This document shows positions 7,143 through 13,244 of a stretch of 37,037 bases of DNA, piece after piece; within the stretch, counting starts at the first letter, position 1; each line of letters begins with the position of its first letter. The notes under the pieces were generated by a model. The model saw only the letters and a program-made list of their open reading frames with translations, had not been told where the DNA came from and ran no database searches. A program made the translations under genes and the position numbers. The DNA is from Selenomonadaceae bacterium (lineage in GTDB: Bacteria > Bacillota > Negativicutes > Selenomonadales > Selenomonadaceae), in the NCBI GenBank assembly GCA_017635875.1, contig JAGBKP010000191.1:1-37037 (forward strand). The letters run 5' to 3'.

Positions 7143-7859
7143 CTATTTGTTTTTCGGATACATAAACTCAATGCAAGCCTTCCGGATTTCTTCCGGAGCT
7201 TGACTGTTCTTTATTGCTGCATAATATGCAGTCGGTTTTTGTTGCTGCTTCAGCCATTCAAGCCATTCGTTAGGGTCTTCAGGCATATCGTTTGAATGGT
7301 CTTTTCCGGTTTTATAATTAACCTTTGCAGTTTTGTTCGGGTCAACACCACCGGCGCGGACTTGCTCCCACGTTAAATTCCGGATGCCTAAGATGCGCGT
7401 TACACCATTGACAACCATATTTGAATAAGCAGCCTTCCGAATGTTTGTTTCATCTATTTCCGACAGCGGTTTAGTCGTGCCGCCGGATTTTGCGAAGAAT
7501 TGGTCTTTCTGGCTGCAAGTGCCGATTGCGGTTATTGTGTCTTGGCAAAAAGTAAAGACGCCCCTAACCTCATAAAAATAGAATTGTCCGGTTTCGTCAG
7601 ATGAATAAACTTTCTCACATACAACATTTTTCCAGCACACGCCGAATAAACGTGCGATTTTTTCAGCACCGGAGCAAGTCATATAAGGTTTGCCCTGCTG
7701 GTCAACCCAATCATTCTCATTCGTGCGGCTGATTGACAGCGTGATAATTTTATCCAGTTGCGCTAAACGGCGATTTGCAACGGCTAAGATGTCGTCGGTA
7801 ATATCCGCTTGATTAGCTGCCGGATTCAGTGTGATGATTTCGTTTTGATTTTCTTCCAT
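7143..7859 (-). CDS. Putative phage recombination (ssDNA-annealing-like) protein
   Basis: 238 residues from ATG 7859, chosen because AAGGAG lies 6 bases upstream; the frame extends 21 codons further without a good site. The segment KPYMTCSGAEKIARLFGVCW and the later RKAAYSNMVVNGVTRILGI suggest a family seen beside phage nucleases. The fold is not one that I can name with certainty. Annealing function is inferred mainly from its position next to the Cas4-like nuclease. It could instead be a general phage DNA-metabolism protein. Confidence 0.6.
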   Translation of the reverse strand: MEENQNEIITLNPAANQADITDDILAVANRRLAQLDKIITLSISRTNENDWVDQQGKPYMTCSGAEKIARLFGVCWKNVVCEKVYSSDETGQFYFYEVRGVFTFCQDTITAIGTCSQKDQFFAKSGGTTKPLSEIDETNIRKAAYSNMVVNGVTRILGIRNLTWEQVRAGGVDPNKTAKVNYKTGKDHSNDMPEDPNEWLEWLKQQQKPTAYYAAIKNSQAPEEIRKACIEFMYPKNK

Positions 7860-7869
7860 TTTAAGCTCC

Positions 7870-8037
7870 TTAAAAATGTTTGTTAGCAAAATTTTGTTCG
7901 TAGTATTCGCCGTATGCTTCAATTTGCGCGGCGAGTTGTTCGCAGCGGTCTAAAGAACGGTTAATTTCAATAATGTTATGAACCGTAATAATGACGCATA
8001 AGGTCGTGATAAATGAAATGAGAAACGACTTAATCAT
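7870..8037 (-). CDS. Small single-pass membrane protein (55 aa)
   Basis: MIKSFLISFITTLCVIITVHNI forms one N-terminal membrane segment, followed by a charged helix (NRSLDRCEQLAAQIEAYGEYYE). I start at ATG 8037, which overlaps the end of the upstream gene and has GGGGG 8 bases ahead; the longer frame has no good site. Function unknown. It sits in the early operon, so it is more likely host-takeover or exclusion related than a lysis protein. Confidence 0.6.
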   Translation of the reverse strand: MIKSFLISFITTLCVIITVHNIIEINRSLDRCEQLAAQIEAYGEYYEQNFANKHF

Positions 8038-8443
8038 TACGCACCCCCAGAACTTCATTAAAAAGGTTTGTGCATAATTCATTCGTGCGCTTGATAGTTT
8101 CTTCATACGGTGTCAGTTTCGGCTGCGGACGTTTATAGACACCACGATAAGGATTGTTTTTCTCCATTGGTCTATCGGTCAGCTCTGAAGCGACAAAATC
8201 AAAGAAGTTATACAAGCCGATGTCATCTCCGGAAGAAACAAATTCTTCATATAAATCTTCGCGAGCATCCGCTCTTGTTGTGCGCGGACAGCGTTCCGGA
8301 CGTCCATCGTCGCCATCAATCTCCCAATAAGGATTTTTATCCAGCCAATCCGGAATCTTTTCTTCTATCCGGTCGCCAACTTCCTGCAGCAACAATTCCA
8401 TTGCTGCACAAAGACGGGCTTGTCTTTCTGTCATTTCAGCCAT
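8030..8443 (-). CDS. Hypothetical early protein (137 aa)
   Basis: Start ATG 8443 has a strong AAGGAG 6 bases upstream; a longer in-frame extension to 8491 lacks one. The protein is acidic with a helical N-terminus (MTERQARLCAAMELLLQEVG) and a middle that alternates acidic and aromatic residues. No family recognised. It overlaps both neighbours by about 8 bases, so it is tightly coupled. Confidence 0.65.
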   Translation of the reverse strand: MAEMTERQARLCAAMELLLQEVGDRIEEKIPDWLDKNPYWEIDGDDGRPERCPRTTRADAREDLYEEFVSSGDDIGLYNFFDFVASELTDRPMEKNNPYRGVYKRPQPKLTPYEETIKRTNELCTNLFNEVLGVRND

Positions 8444-8648
8444 TGCTAACTCCTTTGTGTGATTGTTCATATTGTTGTTTGCGGACTTCATAAACCGCTT
8501 GAACGTTCAGATTGTTTGCTGCCATCCAGCGCGGCTCTAATTCCACCAATCCCGTTGGGAACTTTTGAAAAATATGTCCGTCGTTTTCAAAGAACGTGCC
8601 TTTGCGCGTTTCTCCGGTTATTGCGTTGAAAACTTCAACTTCTACCAT
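8436..8648 (-). CDS. First gene of the leftward operon, hypothetical (70 aa)
   Basis: Begins MVEVEVFNAITGETRKGTFF; beta-rich N-terminus, helical C-terminus ending YEVRKQQYEQSHKG. ATG 8648 has AGAGAGG upstream. It is the promoter-proximal gene of the pL-like transcript, only about 35 bases from the promoter -10 region. An anti-repressor or N-like role is possible by position, but nothing in the sequence shows it. Confidence 0.6.
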   Translation of the reverse strand: MVEVEVFNAITGETRKGTFFENDGHIFQKFPTGLVELEPRWMAANNLNVQAVYEVRKQQYEQSHKGVSNG

Positions 8649-8665
8649 TTGAACCTCTCTAAATA

Positions 8666-8806
8666 TTCGTTTTCTGAAATTTATTATTGCGAAAAACGAA
8701 TAAAGAGTCAATAAAAAATATTCGCAAAACGAAAGATTTTTTGTTTTTTAAGCTAATATATTGAAAATTCGGAAGAAAAAAAGTGCATAAAATTTCAAAA
8801 AACGAA
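8666..8806. promoter_or_regulatory. Left operator region (four 13-bp repressor sites)
   Basis: Four copies of a partly palindromic 13-mer, consensus TTCGnAAAACGAA: 8666..8678 (reverse orientation), 8688..8700, 8721..8733 (TTCGCAAAACGAA) and 8794..8806. Two flank or overlap the pL-like promoter. The same motif recurs four times in the right control region, on the other side of the repressor gene. This is the arrangement of a lambdoid OL/OR pair. Confidence 0.75.
8683..8711 (-). promoter_or_regulatory. pL-like leftward early promoter
   Basis: On the minus strand TTGACT (8711..8706), a 17-base spacer, then AATAAT (8688..8683). The spacer contains the operator TTCGTTTTTCGCA, so bound repressor would occlude it. 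The -35 element and the following 14 or so bases nearly copy the pR-like promoter at 9808..9836. It would drive the operon from 8648 down to int. Confidence 0.75.
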
Positions 8807-8860
8807 ATAAAAAGACATAAAAGAATATAAAAAGAGGTAGAATCCGAGAAAATAAGACAC

Positions 8861-8884
8861 AAAAAAGCCCTCACAAAGAGGGCT
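8861..8884 (-). terminator. Terminator of the repressor operon
   Basis: On the minus strand AGCCCTC, loop TTTGT, GAGGGCT, then TTTTTTG: a classical intrinsic terminator. It lies just past the membrane-protein gene (8908..9345). It isolates the lysogenic transcript from the pL operon, which starts about 150 bases further left. Confidence 0.85.
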
Positions 8885-8907
8885 AAAGAATCGGATTCGC
8901 TACTGTA

Positions 8908-9345
8908 TTATTCAGCGTTTGAATAAAATGAACGACGTATAATAGCAACAGCTTTTTGGTGGCAATCAGCTTCGCATTCATCCAAATAAAGCATAAATTC
9001 CGGACAACCGAGCCGCTTATAATCCGCTTGAAAAGATATAAATTCTCGCGATTCTCTATCTTCAGCATCCGGTCTATGTTCCCAGCATACATCAAACTTC
9101 TTTTCAGCTGCAAGATTGCGCGGCTCCAATAAATCTCTTTTATTATCCGGCGCACCTTTATTTATAAAACAGAGAAAAGCAGCTACCGCCGCAAGAAAAG
9201 CAAAATATATTGTAAAGGAGATAAGCATATCTTTTACGTTGCCTTTGAGCTTATGCTTATATATATAACGCGCACCTTCAAAGACAGCCAGCGCAAGAGC
9301 CACCTTCCAAAACACATCCCAGAAAGCAAGCGCAACATCAATCAT
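8908..9345 (-). CDS. Membrane protein co-transcribed with the repressor
   Basis: 145 residues with two membrane segments (near residues 5-27 and 38-62) and a cysteine-bearing C-terminal domain (GCPEFMLYLDECEADC). Its ATG overlaps the repressor stop (ATGA), so both are translated from one message that should be on in a lysogen. Prophage membrane proteins in this position often give superinfection exclusion. That role is inferred from position alone. No family recognised. Confidence 0.7.
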   Translation of the reverse strand: MIDVALAFWDVFWKVALALAVFEGARYIYKHKLKGNVKDMLISFTIYFAFLAAVAAFLCFINKGAPDNKRDLLEPRNLAAEKKFDVCWEHRPDAEDRESREFISFQADYKRLGCPEFMLYLDECEADCHQKAVAIIRRSFYSNAE

Positions 9346-9737
9346 CTGCTTCTCCCGTTATTTGTTGGCGGTATCTTTGCCGGTTGAGAAGAATTTTCAA
9401 CAACGTCCGGCGTTTCTTCGCGTGCCTGACGCGGAATAATATCTCTTATTGCACTAAGAAGCCGGATGTCTTCATCTGATATTTTTAGCGGTTTTTCACT
9501 ATGCCACAATTCATCTTCAGTTATATCTCCGGAAAGAAAATCAAGAAATGCCGTGCGGTCAAATTCCAGATATTCCGCCGCTTTCTTGACGTGTGAAACT
9601 TGAAAACGCCACTCTCCATTCTCTAAATCAGACAAGCGCGCTTGATTGATGCCAAGCTCTTTTGCAAGCCCGACTTTAGTTTTGCCGACTTCTTTTAAAC
9701 GGCGCGGTAGCCAATGTATTTTGTTTTCTTCAGTCAT
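9342..9737 (-). CDS. XRE-family repressor (CI-like), small
   Basis: 131 residues. The N-terminal helix-turn-helix is clear: KTKVGLAKELGINQARLSDL then ENGEWRFQVSHVKKAAEYL (residues 19-57). The short C-terminal part has no S24/LexA-type peptidase, so RecA-driven self-cleavage as in lambda CI is not expected. I start at ATG 9737; a TTG two codons earlier is possible. No Shine-Dalgarno is visible. A weak promoter (TTGCGT, 17 bases, TACGCT) would place the transcript start on the A of the ATG, as in leaderless cI messages. It is flanked by two clusters of identical operators. Confidence 0.85.
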   Translation of the reverse strand: MTEENKIHWLPRRLKEVGKTKVGLAKELGINQARLSDLENGEWRFQVSHVKKAAEYLEFDRTAFLDFLSGDITEDELWHSEKPLKISDEDIRLLSAIRDIIPRQAREETPDVVENSSQPAKIPPTNNGRSR

Positions 9738-9758
9738 ACGCAAAGCGTAACATATTTA

Positions 9759-9864
9759 TTCTAAAAACGCAAGATTTATTTTATTTTCGGAAAACGAATA
9801 TTTAGTGTTGACTCTTTTATTCGTTTTTCGTAAGATTACAACGAATCAAATTTCAGAAAACGAT
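9759..9864. promoter_or_regulatory. Right operator region (four 13-bp repressor sites)
   Basis: Sites at 9759..9771 (TTCTAAAAACGCA), 9786..9798 (TTCGGAAAACGAA), 9820..9832 (TTCGTTTTTCGTA) and 9852..9864 (TTCAGAAAACGAT). The third sits between the -35 and -10 of the pR-like promoter. The first overlaps the -35 of the candidate repressor promoter. Graded matches to consensus suggest graded affinity, as in lambda OR1-3. Confidence 0.75.
9808..9836 (+). promoter_or_regulatory. pR-like rightward early promoter
   Basis: TTGACT (9808..9813), exactly 17 bases, TAAGAT (9831..9836), with an operator filling the spacer. It would start transcription near 9843 and express the Cro-like gene at 9884 and the replication genes. 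The match with the pL-like promoter suggests that both are shut by the same repressor. Confidence 0.8.
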
Positions 9865-9883
9865 TAAAAGGAGTTTAGACTGG

Positions 9884-10069
9884 ATGATTAACACCGAAAA
9901 ACTTTTCAAAAAAATCTCCCCTTATAAGCTGGCGAAAGAGATGAAAATTCCCGTTACGACGGTTTATTCGTGGAAAAAAGAAAACCGAAAAATTCCTGCT
10001 TGGCGAGAAAAAGACGTTGAGGACGCTTGCTTCCGGATGGGAATTTTTATCAATGACTGTAAAGGATAA
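9884..10069 (+). CDS. Cro-like small HTH regulator
   Basis: 61 residues, with KISPYKLAKEMKIPVTTVYSWKK forming a helix-turn-helix of the YdaS/Cro type. It is the first gene after pR and divergent from the repressor, the classical position of Cro. It likely binds the same operators to commit to lytic growth; that is inference from layout. GGAG lies about 11 bases ahead of the ATG. Confidence 0.75.
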   Translation: MINTEKLFKKISPYKLAKEMKIPVTTVYSWKKENRKIPAWREKDVEDACFRMGIFINDCKG

Positions 10070-10073
10070 TAAA

Positions 10074-10217
10074 ATGAAAAAAATATTGGATTTTAGTATA
10101 GATGGTCTCAATGCCTACAAAACTCCGACAAAAGGATGGAAGGGCAGCAAGAAGCTAATTTCTCTGATTAAATTTCTTACCAAAAAGAAACTAAAGGAAA
10201 CTCAATATGGGAAATGA
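10074..10217 (+). CDS. Small basic hypothetical protein (47 aa)
   Basis: MKKILDFSIDGLNAYKTPTK followed by a lysine-rich helical end. I start at ATG 10074, which has AAGGATAA ahead; the longer in-frame extension overlaps the Cro-like gene and lacks a site. It overlaps the next gene by 11 bases. No family recognised; real expression is likely but not certain. Confidence 0.5.
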   Translation: MKKILDFSIDGLNAYKTPTKGWKGSKKLISLIKFLTKKKLKETQYGK

Positions 10218-10494
10218 AGCAATAAAATATTCTCCGGAAGATATTGAACGCATTTTCAAGGCGTGTGTTAAAGAGCGCGTTTATCATAAAGCATCGGTTA
10301 AATCCGGCGTTATATGTGAATGGGCGTTCACATATCCAAACGGAAAAGTAACGGCTGATGTTACATCAGCATTCTGTATCAACCCCGTAAATAACGATTT
10401 TGAAACCGGATGCCGTGTCTGCGACAAGAATATCAAAGACGCGCTTTGGAAAATCTGCGGGCAATATACACTTATCACGGGTCAAAAATTATAA
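10207..10494 (+). CDS. Hypothetical early protein (95 aa)
   Basis: Begins MGNEAIKYSPEDIERIFKAC and contains four further cysteines (residues 37, 57, 69 and 72, the last two as CRVC), which could bind metal. It sits between the Cro-like gene and the replication gene on the pR transcript. No family recognised. Confidence 0.6.
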   Translation: MGNEAIKYSPEDIERIFKACVKERVYHKASVKSGVICEWAFTYPNGKVTADVTSAFCINPVNNDFETGCRVCDKNIKDALWKICGQYTLITGQKL

Positions 10495-10516
10495 ACAAGC
10501 TCGCACCTTGTTTTTT
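10495..10516 (+). terminator. Weak hairpin with T-run before the replication gene
   Basis: ACAAG (10495..10499), loop CTCGCAC, CTTGT (10507..10511), then five more T. A 5-bp stem is weak. It could act as an attenuator (compare lambda tR1) between the early regulatory genes and replication, or be chance. Confidence 0.35.
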
Positions 10517-10528
10517 ATGGAGAAAAAT

Positions 10529-11239
10529 ATGAGAGATAAATTCTTATTTTTTAAGAACTTCAAAACGGTAGCCGACAAATTGCCCGATGAATTACGCTTA
10601 AAATTCTACGATGCAATAACAAATTATGTTTTTGAAGGTATTGAACCGAATGACGCTGTTATTGCTGCGCTTGTTGGAGCAATCAAGCCAAGTCTGGACA
10701 AAGAAGAACGACGCGGCGGAAATCATAATCCGACAGGACAAAATCAACATTCAGAGGTCAAAACAGGTCAAACGAGGTTAAACAAACAAAACAGCGAGGT
10801 CAAAACACTTCAAACAGGTCAACTCTTTCAAGAAGAAGAAACAGGAAATAATAAACAGGAAGTGAAAGAAAATAACACTCTTGCGAGTGTTACAAAAGAA
10901 AACACGCTGCAAGAAGTGAAGGATGATAGCGGGATGATGGATATTGAAGAACTCATCGCGCAAACGCCGCCAAAACCTAAAGAAAAACCATTTACGCCGC
11001 CGACGCTGCAAGAAGTGAAGGACTATGTAAGCGACAAAAAACTGACGATAGATGCCGAAGGATTTTATAATTATTTCACGGAAGGAAAATGGAAAGACAG
11101 CGAGGGAAAGCCGGTCAGAAACTGGAAACAAAAAGCGTTGACGTGGGACGCCCACGAGCGCAAAAAGCGCACAGTTGCAGCCGCGAAAAGTCTTCTCGGT
11201 GTTAAATCCGGAACGTATGGAAAGGATATTCCGCTATGA
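10529..11239 (+). CDS. Replication initiation-like protein (DUF6291-type N-terminus)
   Basis: 236 residues from ATG 10529 (GGAG 7 bases upstream). The N-terminus MRDKFLFFKNFKTVADKLPD, then LRLKFYDAITNYVFEGIEP, matches the DUF6291 phage pattern. The C-terminal GFYNYFTEGKWKDSEGKPVR and NWKQKALTWDAHE is typical of phage replisome organisers. The middle is a polar linker. Its DNA carries iteron-like repeats and a dyad, as lambda O carries ori. It overlaps a DnaC-like loader downstream by 4 bases, so a primosome-loading role is likely. Confidence 0.75.
   Translation: MRDKFLFFKNFKTVADKLPDELRLKFYDAITNYVFEGIEPNDAVIAALVGAIKPSLDKEERRGGNHNPTGQNQHSEVKTGQTRLNKQNSEVKTLQTGQLFQEEETGNNKQEVKENNTLASVTKENTLQEVKDDSGMMDIEELIAQTPPKPKEKPFTPPTLQEVKDYVSDKKLTIDAEGFYNYFTEGKWKDSEGKPVRNWKQKALTWDAHERKKRTVAAAKSLLGVKSGTYGKDIPL
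10753..10892. other. Candidate phage replication origin (iterons plus dyad)
   Basis: AGGTCAAA at 10755 and 10765 and AGGTTAAA at 10775, spaced exactly 10 bases; further copies at 10797 (AGGTCAAA) and 10815 (AGGTCAAC). About 50 bases on, TAACACTC-TTGC-GAGTGTTA (10873..10892) is a perfect 8-bp dyad. All lie inside the putative initiator gene, the same place as lambda ori in gene O. The repeats might in part reflect repetitive protein sequence (SEVKTGQT, SEVKTLQTGQ). Confidence 0.5.
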
Positions 11240-11823
11240 CAAGAGTTTGTAAGCGTTTTGATAAAGTATCGTTTGAAAATTATATCTGCAGTAGTAAAGA
11301 GCAAGAGCGGCTCGTGGCAGCTCTGCAGGACGGTATAAAAAACGGTTTTAAGCAAAATATTGTTATTACCGGCGGCGTTGGCACCGGCAAGACACATCTG
11401 GCTTATGCGGTATTAAATGCGCTTTGCACGCGATGGAAAGCATCAAGCGGAGCGGAATATTATAGCAGCACGCAAGCCGTTTATGCGCCGATAAAATCAA
11501 TTATTGACGAGATAAAAGCAAGTTGGCGCACGAATGAACGTGTTGATTTGAGTATTTATACCGGCGCACCGTTATTGATTATTGATGAAGTCGGCGTTCA
11601 GTATGGCAGCGACAGTGAAAGAACTGAACTTTTTGAAGTGTTTGATAAACGCTATAATGATGAATTGCCGACAATAGCAATCAGTAACAATAACACAGAA
11701 GCGTTAAAATCAATTTTAGGGCAGCGCATATATGACCGCTTAACCGGTGGCGCGTTAATATTTGAGCTTGACGGCAGCAGTTACCGACAGGGAGAAAAGG
11801 ATGAAAAGCACCAAAGAAATTGA
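11236..11823 (+). CDS. DnaC/IstB-like AAA+ ATPase (helicase loader)
   Basis: 195 residues. Walker A is GGVGTGKTHLA (near residues 46-56) and Walker B is LLIIDEVG (near 112-119). A sensor-like AISNNN and the arginine-bearing QRIYDRLTGG end follow. These are the DnaC-type features in order and size. It would load the host replicative helicase at the origin set up by the upstream protein. It overlaps its neighbours by 4 bases on the left and 23 on the right. Confidence 0.88.
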   Translation: MTRVCKRFDKVSFENYICSSKEQERLVAALQDGIKNGFKQNIVITGGVGTGKTHLAYAVLNALCTRWKASSGAEYYSSTQAVYAPIKSIIDEIKASWRTNERVDLSIYTGAPLLIIDEVGVQYGSDSERTELFEVFDKRYNDELPTIAISNNNTEALKSILGQRIYDRLTGGALIFELDGSSYRQGEKDEKHQRN

Positions 11824-12202
11824 AGCGGACATCCGGAGAGCGTTTGAAGTGGAGCGTCTTTTGCCTTTTCCGCGTCCGAATAATGGAAGTTGTTATCTGG
11901 GGCGACTGATGGTTATTCCGGACACAGAGCGCAGCCTTGAAGATATTATGGAAGATATAAAAAACAGTCGTCTTAATATCACATCGGATGATTTGAAACT
12001 ATGGGATAAGGTAACGGATGAATGGCTGCCGCTGCTTGTCGGAATGCAGCGTATTGTTGTTGTGAAGCGTTGTCAAGGGATGGGATGGAAACGTCTTGCT
12101 CGTTATCTGAACGAAAAGAATCATACAGAACGGACTTTTGACCGGACAACATTATGGCGGATTTTCAAAAACGGATTAAAGGAGATTCAGCGGCAAATTT
12201 AA
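11801..12202 (+). CDS. DUF6362-like HTH protein, possible late regulator
   Basis: 133 residues from ATG 11801 (GGGAG upstream). The C-terminal half, MGWKRLARYLNEKNHTERTF then DRTTLWRIFKNGLKEI, looks like a helix-turn-helix. The N-terminus has a LLPFPRP motif. It is the last early gene, immediately before a 231-base control region with repeats. That placement suits an activator of late transcription (ArpU/Q-like role), which is inference. Confidence 0.6.
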   Translation: MKSTKEIEADIRRAFEVERLLPFPRPNNGSCYLGRLMVIPDTERSLEDIMEDIKNSRLNITSDDLKLWDKVTDEWLPLLVGMQRIVVVKRCQGMGWKRLARYLNEKNHTERTFDRTTLWRIFKNGLKEIQRQI

Positions 12203-12216
12203 TAAAAGTTAAAAAA

Positions 12217-12258
12217 TGCAACATCTTGCAACACTTTGCAACATCTTTGTATGCAACA
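12217..12258 (+). repeat. Four TGCAACA direct repeats in the late control region
   Basis: TGCAACA starts at 12217, 12227, 12237 and 12252, the first three exactly 10 bases apart, each followed by pyrimidines (TCT or CTT). They face the structural operon and end 17 bases before a TATATA at 12276. The last copy occupies the -35 position. This is the geometry of activator sites at a promoter that lacks its own -35. The 12203..12433 interval has no convincing gene. Confidence 0.6.
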
Positions 12259-12289
12259 CTTTTTCAAAAATATGCTATATATTTTGATA

Positions 12290-12328
12290 GAATCGGAAAG
12301 GAAGTGCGAAAAAATGTCCTCTCGATTC
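12290..12328 (+). other. Leader hairpin before the structural operon
   Basis: GAATCG (12290..12295) pairs with CGATTC (12323..12328), and AGGA inside it pairs with TCCT (12317..12320). This gives a two-part stem with small internal loops. It would sit in the 5' leader of the late message, just downstream of the candidate -10. Function unknown. Confidence 0.4.
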
Positions 12329-12378
12329 CAGTTTAAGAGTTTTTCATATTGTTCTCCTTAGGCTTATTGTTGAACCAC

Positions 12379-12415
12379 AACCGCCGTCAGACTTGAAATC
12401 TGGGGGCGGTTTTGT
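12379..12415 (+). terminator. Hairpin with short T-run upstream of the late genes
   Basis: AACCGCC (12379..12385) pairs with GGCGGTT (12405..12411), with an inner CAGA/TCTG stem, followed by TTG. It resembles an intrinsic terminator, lying 20 bases before the first structural gene. It could end the early transcript or act as an antitermination-controlled gate. Confidence 0.5.
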
Positions 12416-12433
12416 TATTGAAAGGAATTTATA

Positions 12434-12874
12434 ATGAAATATAAAGCGAACCATAATCTGCTCTTGCCGGACGGTAAAACTGAAGTAAAGGCAGGAGAAA
12501 TTTTTGAATATGACGGGAATGCGGAAAGTTTTTTGAAAATTGTTGAGCCGCTTCCAGAAGCAGAAGCTCCAGCTCCGGAATCTCCTGCAAACAATGAAAA
12601 CCCGAAAAATAAGGAAGAAACTCCGGCAGCTTTTGGTCTTGAAGGATTGAGCGACGAAGAAATCCGCGCACAGGGGAAGGCTTGGAAAATAAAGAACGCG
12701 CACAATTTGAATATTGATACTCTGAAGGCGCGTATTTATGAAGCCTATGAAAAAGCTGCTCCGGAAGCCCCCGAAGCCTTAAAAAAGCCGGATGCCGGCT
12801 TTGAGGTGGACAATATTCCGGAAACTCCGGAAAATAAATCTGAAGAAGAAGGAGCTGCTAATGCTGGGGAATAA
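12434..12874 (+). CDS. First gene of the late operon, acidic linker protein with HeH-like segment
   Basis: 146 residues. A small beta N-terminus (MKYKANHNLLLPDGKTEVKA) is followed by a Pro/Glu/Ala-rich linker. A helical segment LSDEEIRAQGKAWKIKNAHN with DTLKARIYEAY resembles HeH/SAP-type small DNA-binding or packaging-associated helices. A second acidic tail ends it. It lies upstream of terminase. It may be a head-completion or head-fibre base protein; no firm family. Confidence 0.6.
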   Translation: MKYKANHNLLLPDGKTEVKAGEIFEYDGNAESFLKIVEPLPEAEAPAPESPANNENPKNKEETPAAFGLEGLSDEEIRAQGKAWKIKNAHNLNIDTLKARIYEAYEKAAPEAPEALKKPDAGFEVDNIPETPENKSEEEGAANAGE

Positions 12875-13184
12875 TATATATTATCCGGATGACGATGATA
12901 AAACCGTTAAATGTGGAAAAATTGTCGGCTATACCATAAATGAAGAAGGTTTTGCTGTCTATACGATAAAAGACGGCGAAAAATACATCGTGCTGCACGC
13001 TGCGCTTTGTTCCGACGATGAAAAAGCGGCGGCTGAACACTTAAAGAAGATGGTTGAGACAAACCGTCTGATTAAAGAAATTCAAAACGAAGCGAATGAT
13101 AAAATTGATGCTTTGCTGCTGGAATTGCGCGGCTCTCCGGAATATGAACATCTGACAATTAAAGCCGAGAAGAAGAAGGCTTAA
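12861..13184 (+). CDS. Hypothetical structural-operon protein (107 aa)
   Basis: Start ATG 12861 has AAGGAG 6 bases ahead, and the gene overlaps its neighbour by 14 bases. The N-terminal half is beta-rich (MLGNNIYYPDDDDKTVKCGK) and the C-terminal half is a long charged helix (AAAEHLKKMVETNRLIKEIQ). It precedes the terminase small subunit. No family recognised. Confidence 0.65.
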   Translation: MLGNNIYYPDDDDKTVKCGKIVGYTINEEGFAVYTIKDGEKYIVLHAALCSDDEKAAAEHLKKMVETNRLIKEIQNEANDKIDALLLELRGSPEYEHLTIKAEKKKA

Positions 13185-13189
13185 TATAA

Positions 13190-13221
13190 AGCGGGGATAA
13201 AAGCCCCGCTCCCTTCTTTTT
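13190..13221 (+). terminator. GC-rich hairpin before the terminase genes
   Basis: AGCGGGG (13190..13196) and CCCCGCT (13204..13210) with a 7-base loop, then CCCTTCTTTTTA. The T-run is displaced by six bases, so it is more likely a partial terminator or processing hairpin than a full stop. The operon clearly continues past it. Confidence 0.45.
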
Positions 13222-13244
13222 ATATAACCCGAAAGGATAATTAT

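Noticed and set aside
8659..8874. Minus-strand 71-residue phenylalanine-rich frame in the left control region
   Set aside because: It is an AT-rich translation of operators and promoter DNA, with no ribosome site, and overlaps the pL-like promoter.
12154..12336. Plus-strand 60-residue frame over the late control region
   Set aside because: It overlaps the preceding gene in another frame, has no good ribosome site, and its middle is just the TGCAACA repeats translated. I treat the interval as regulatory.
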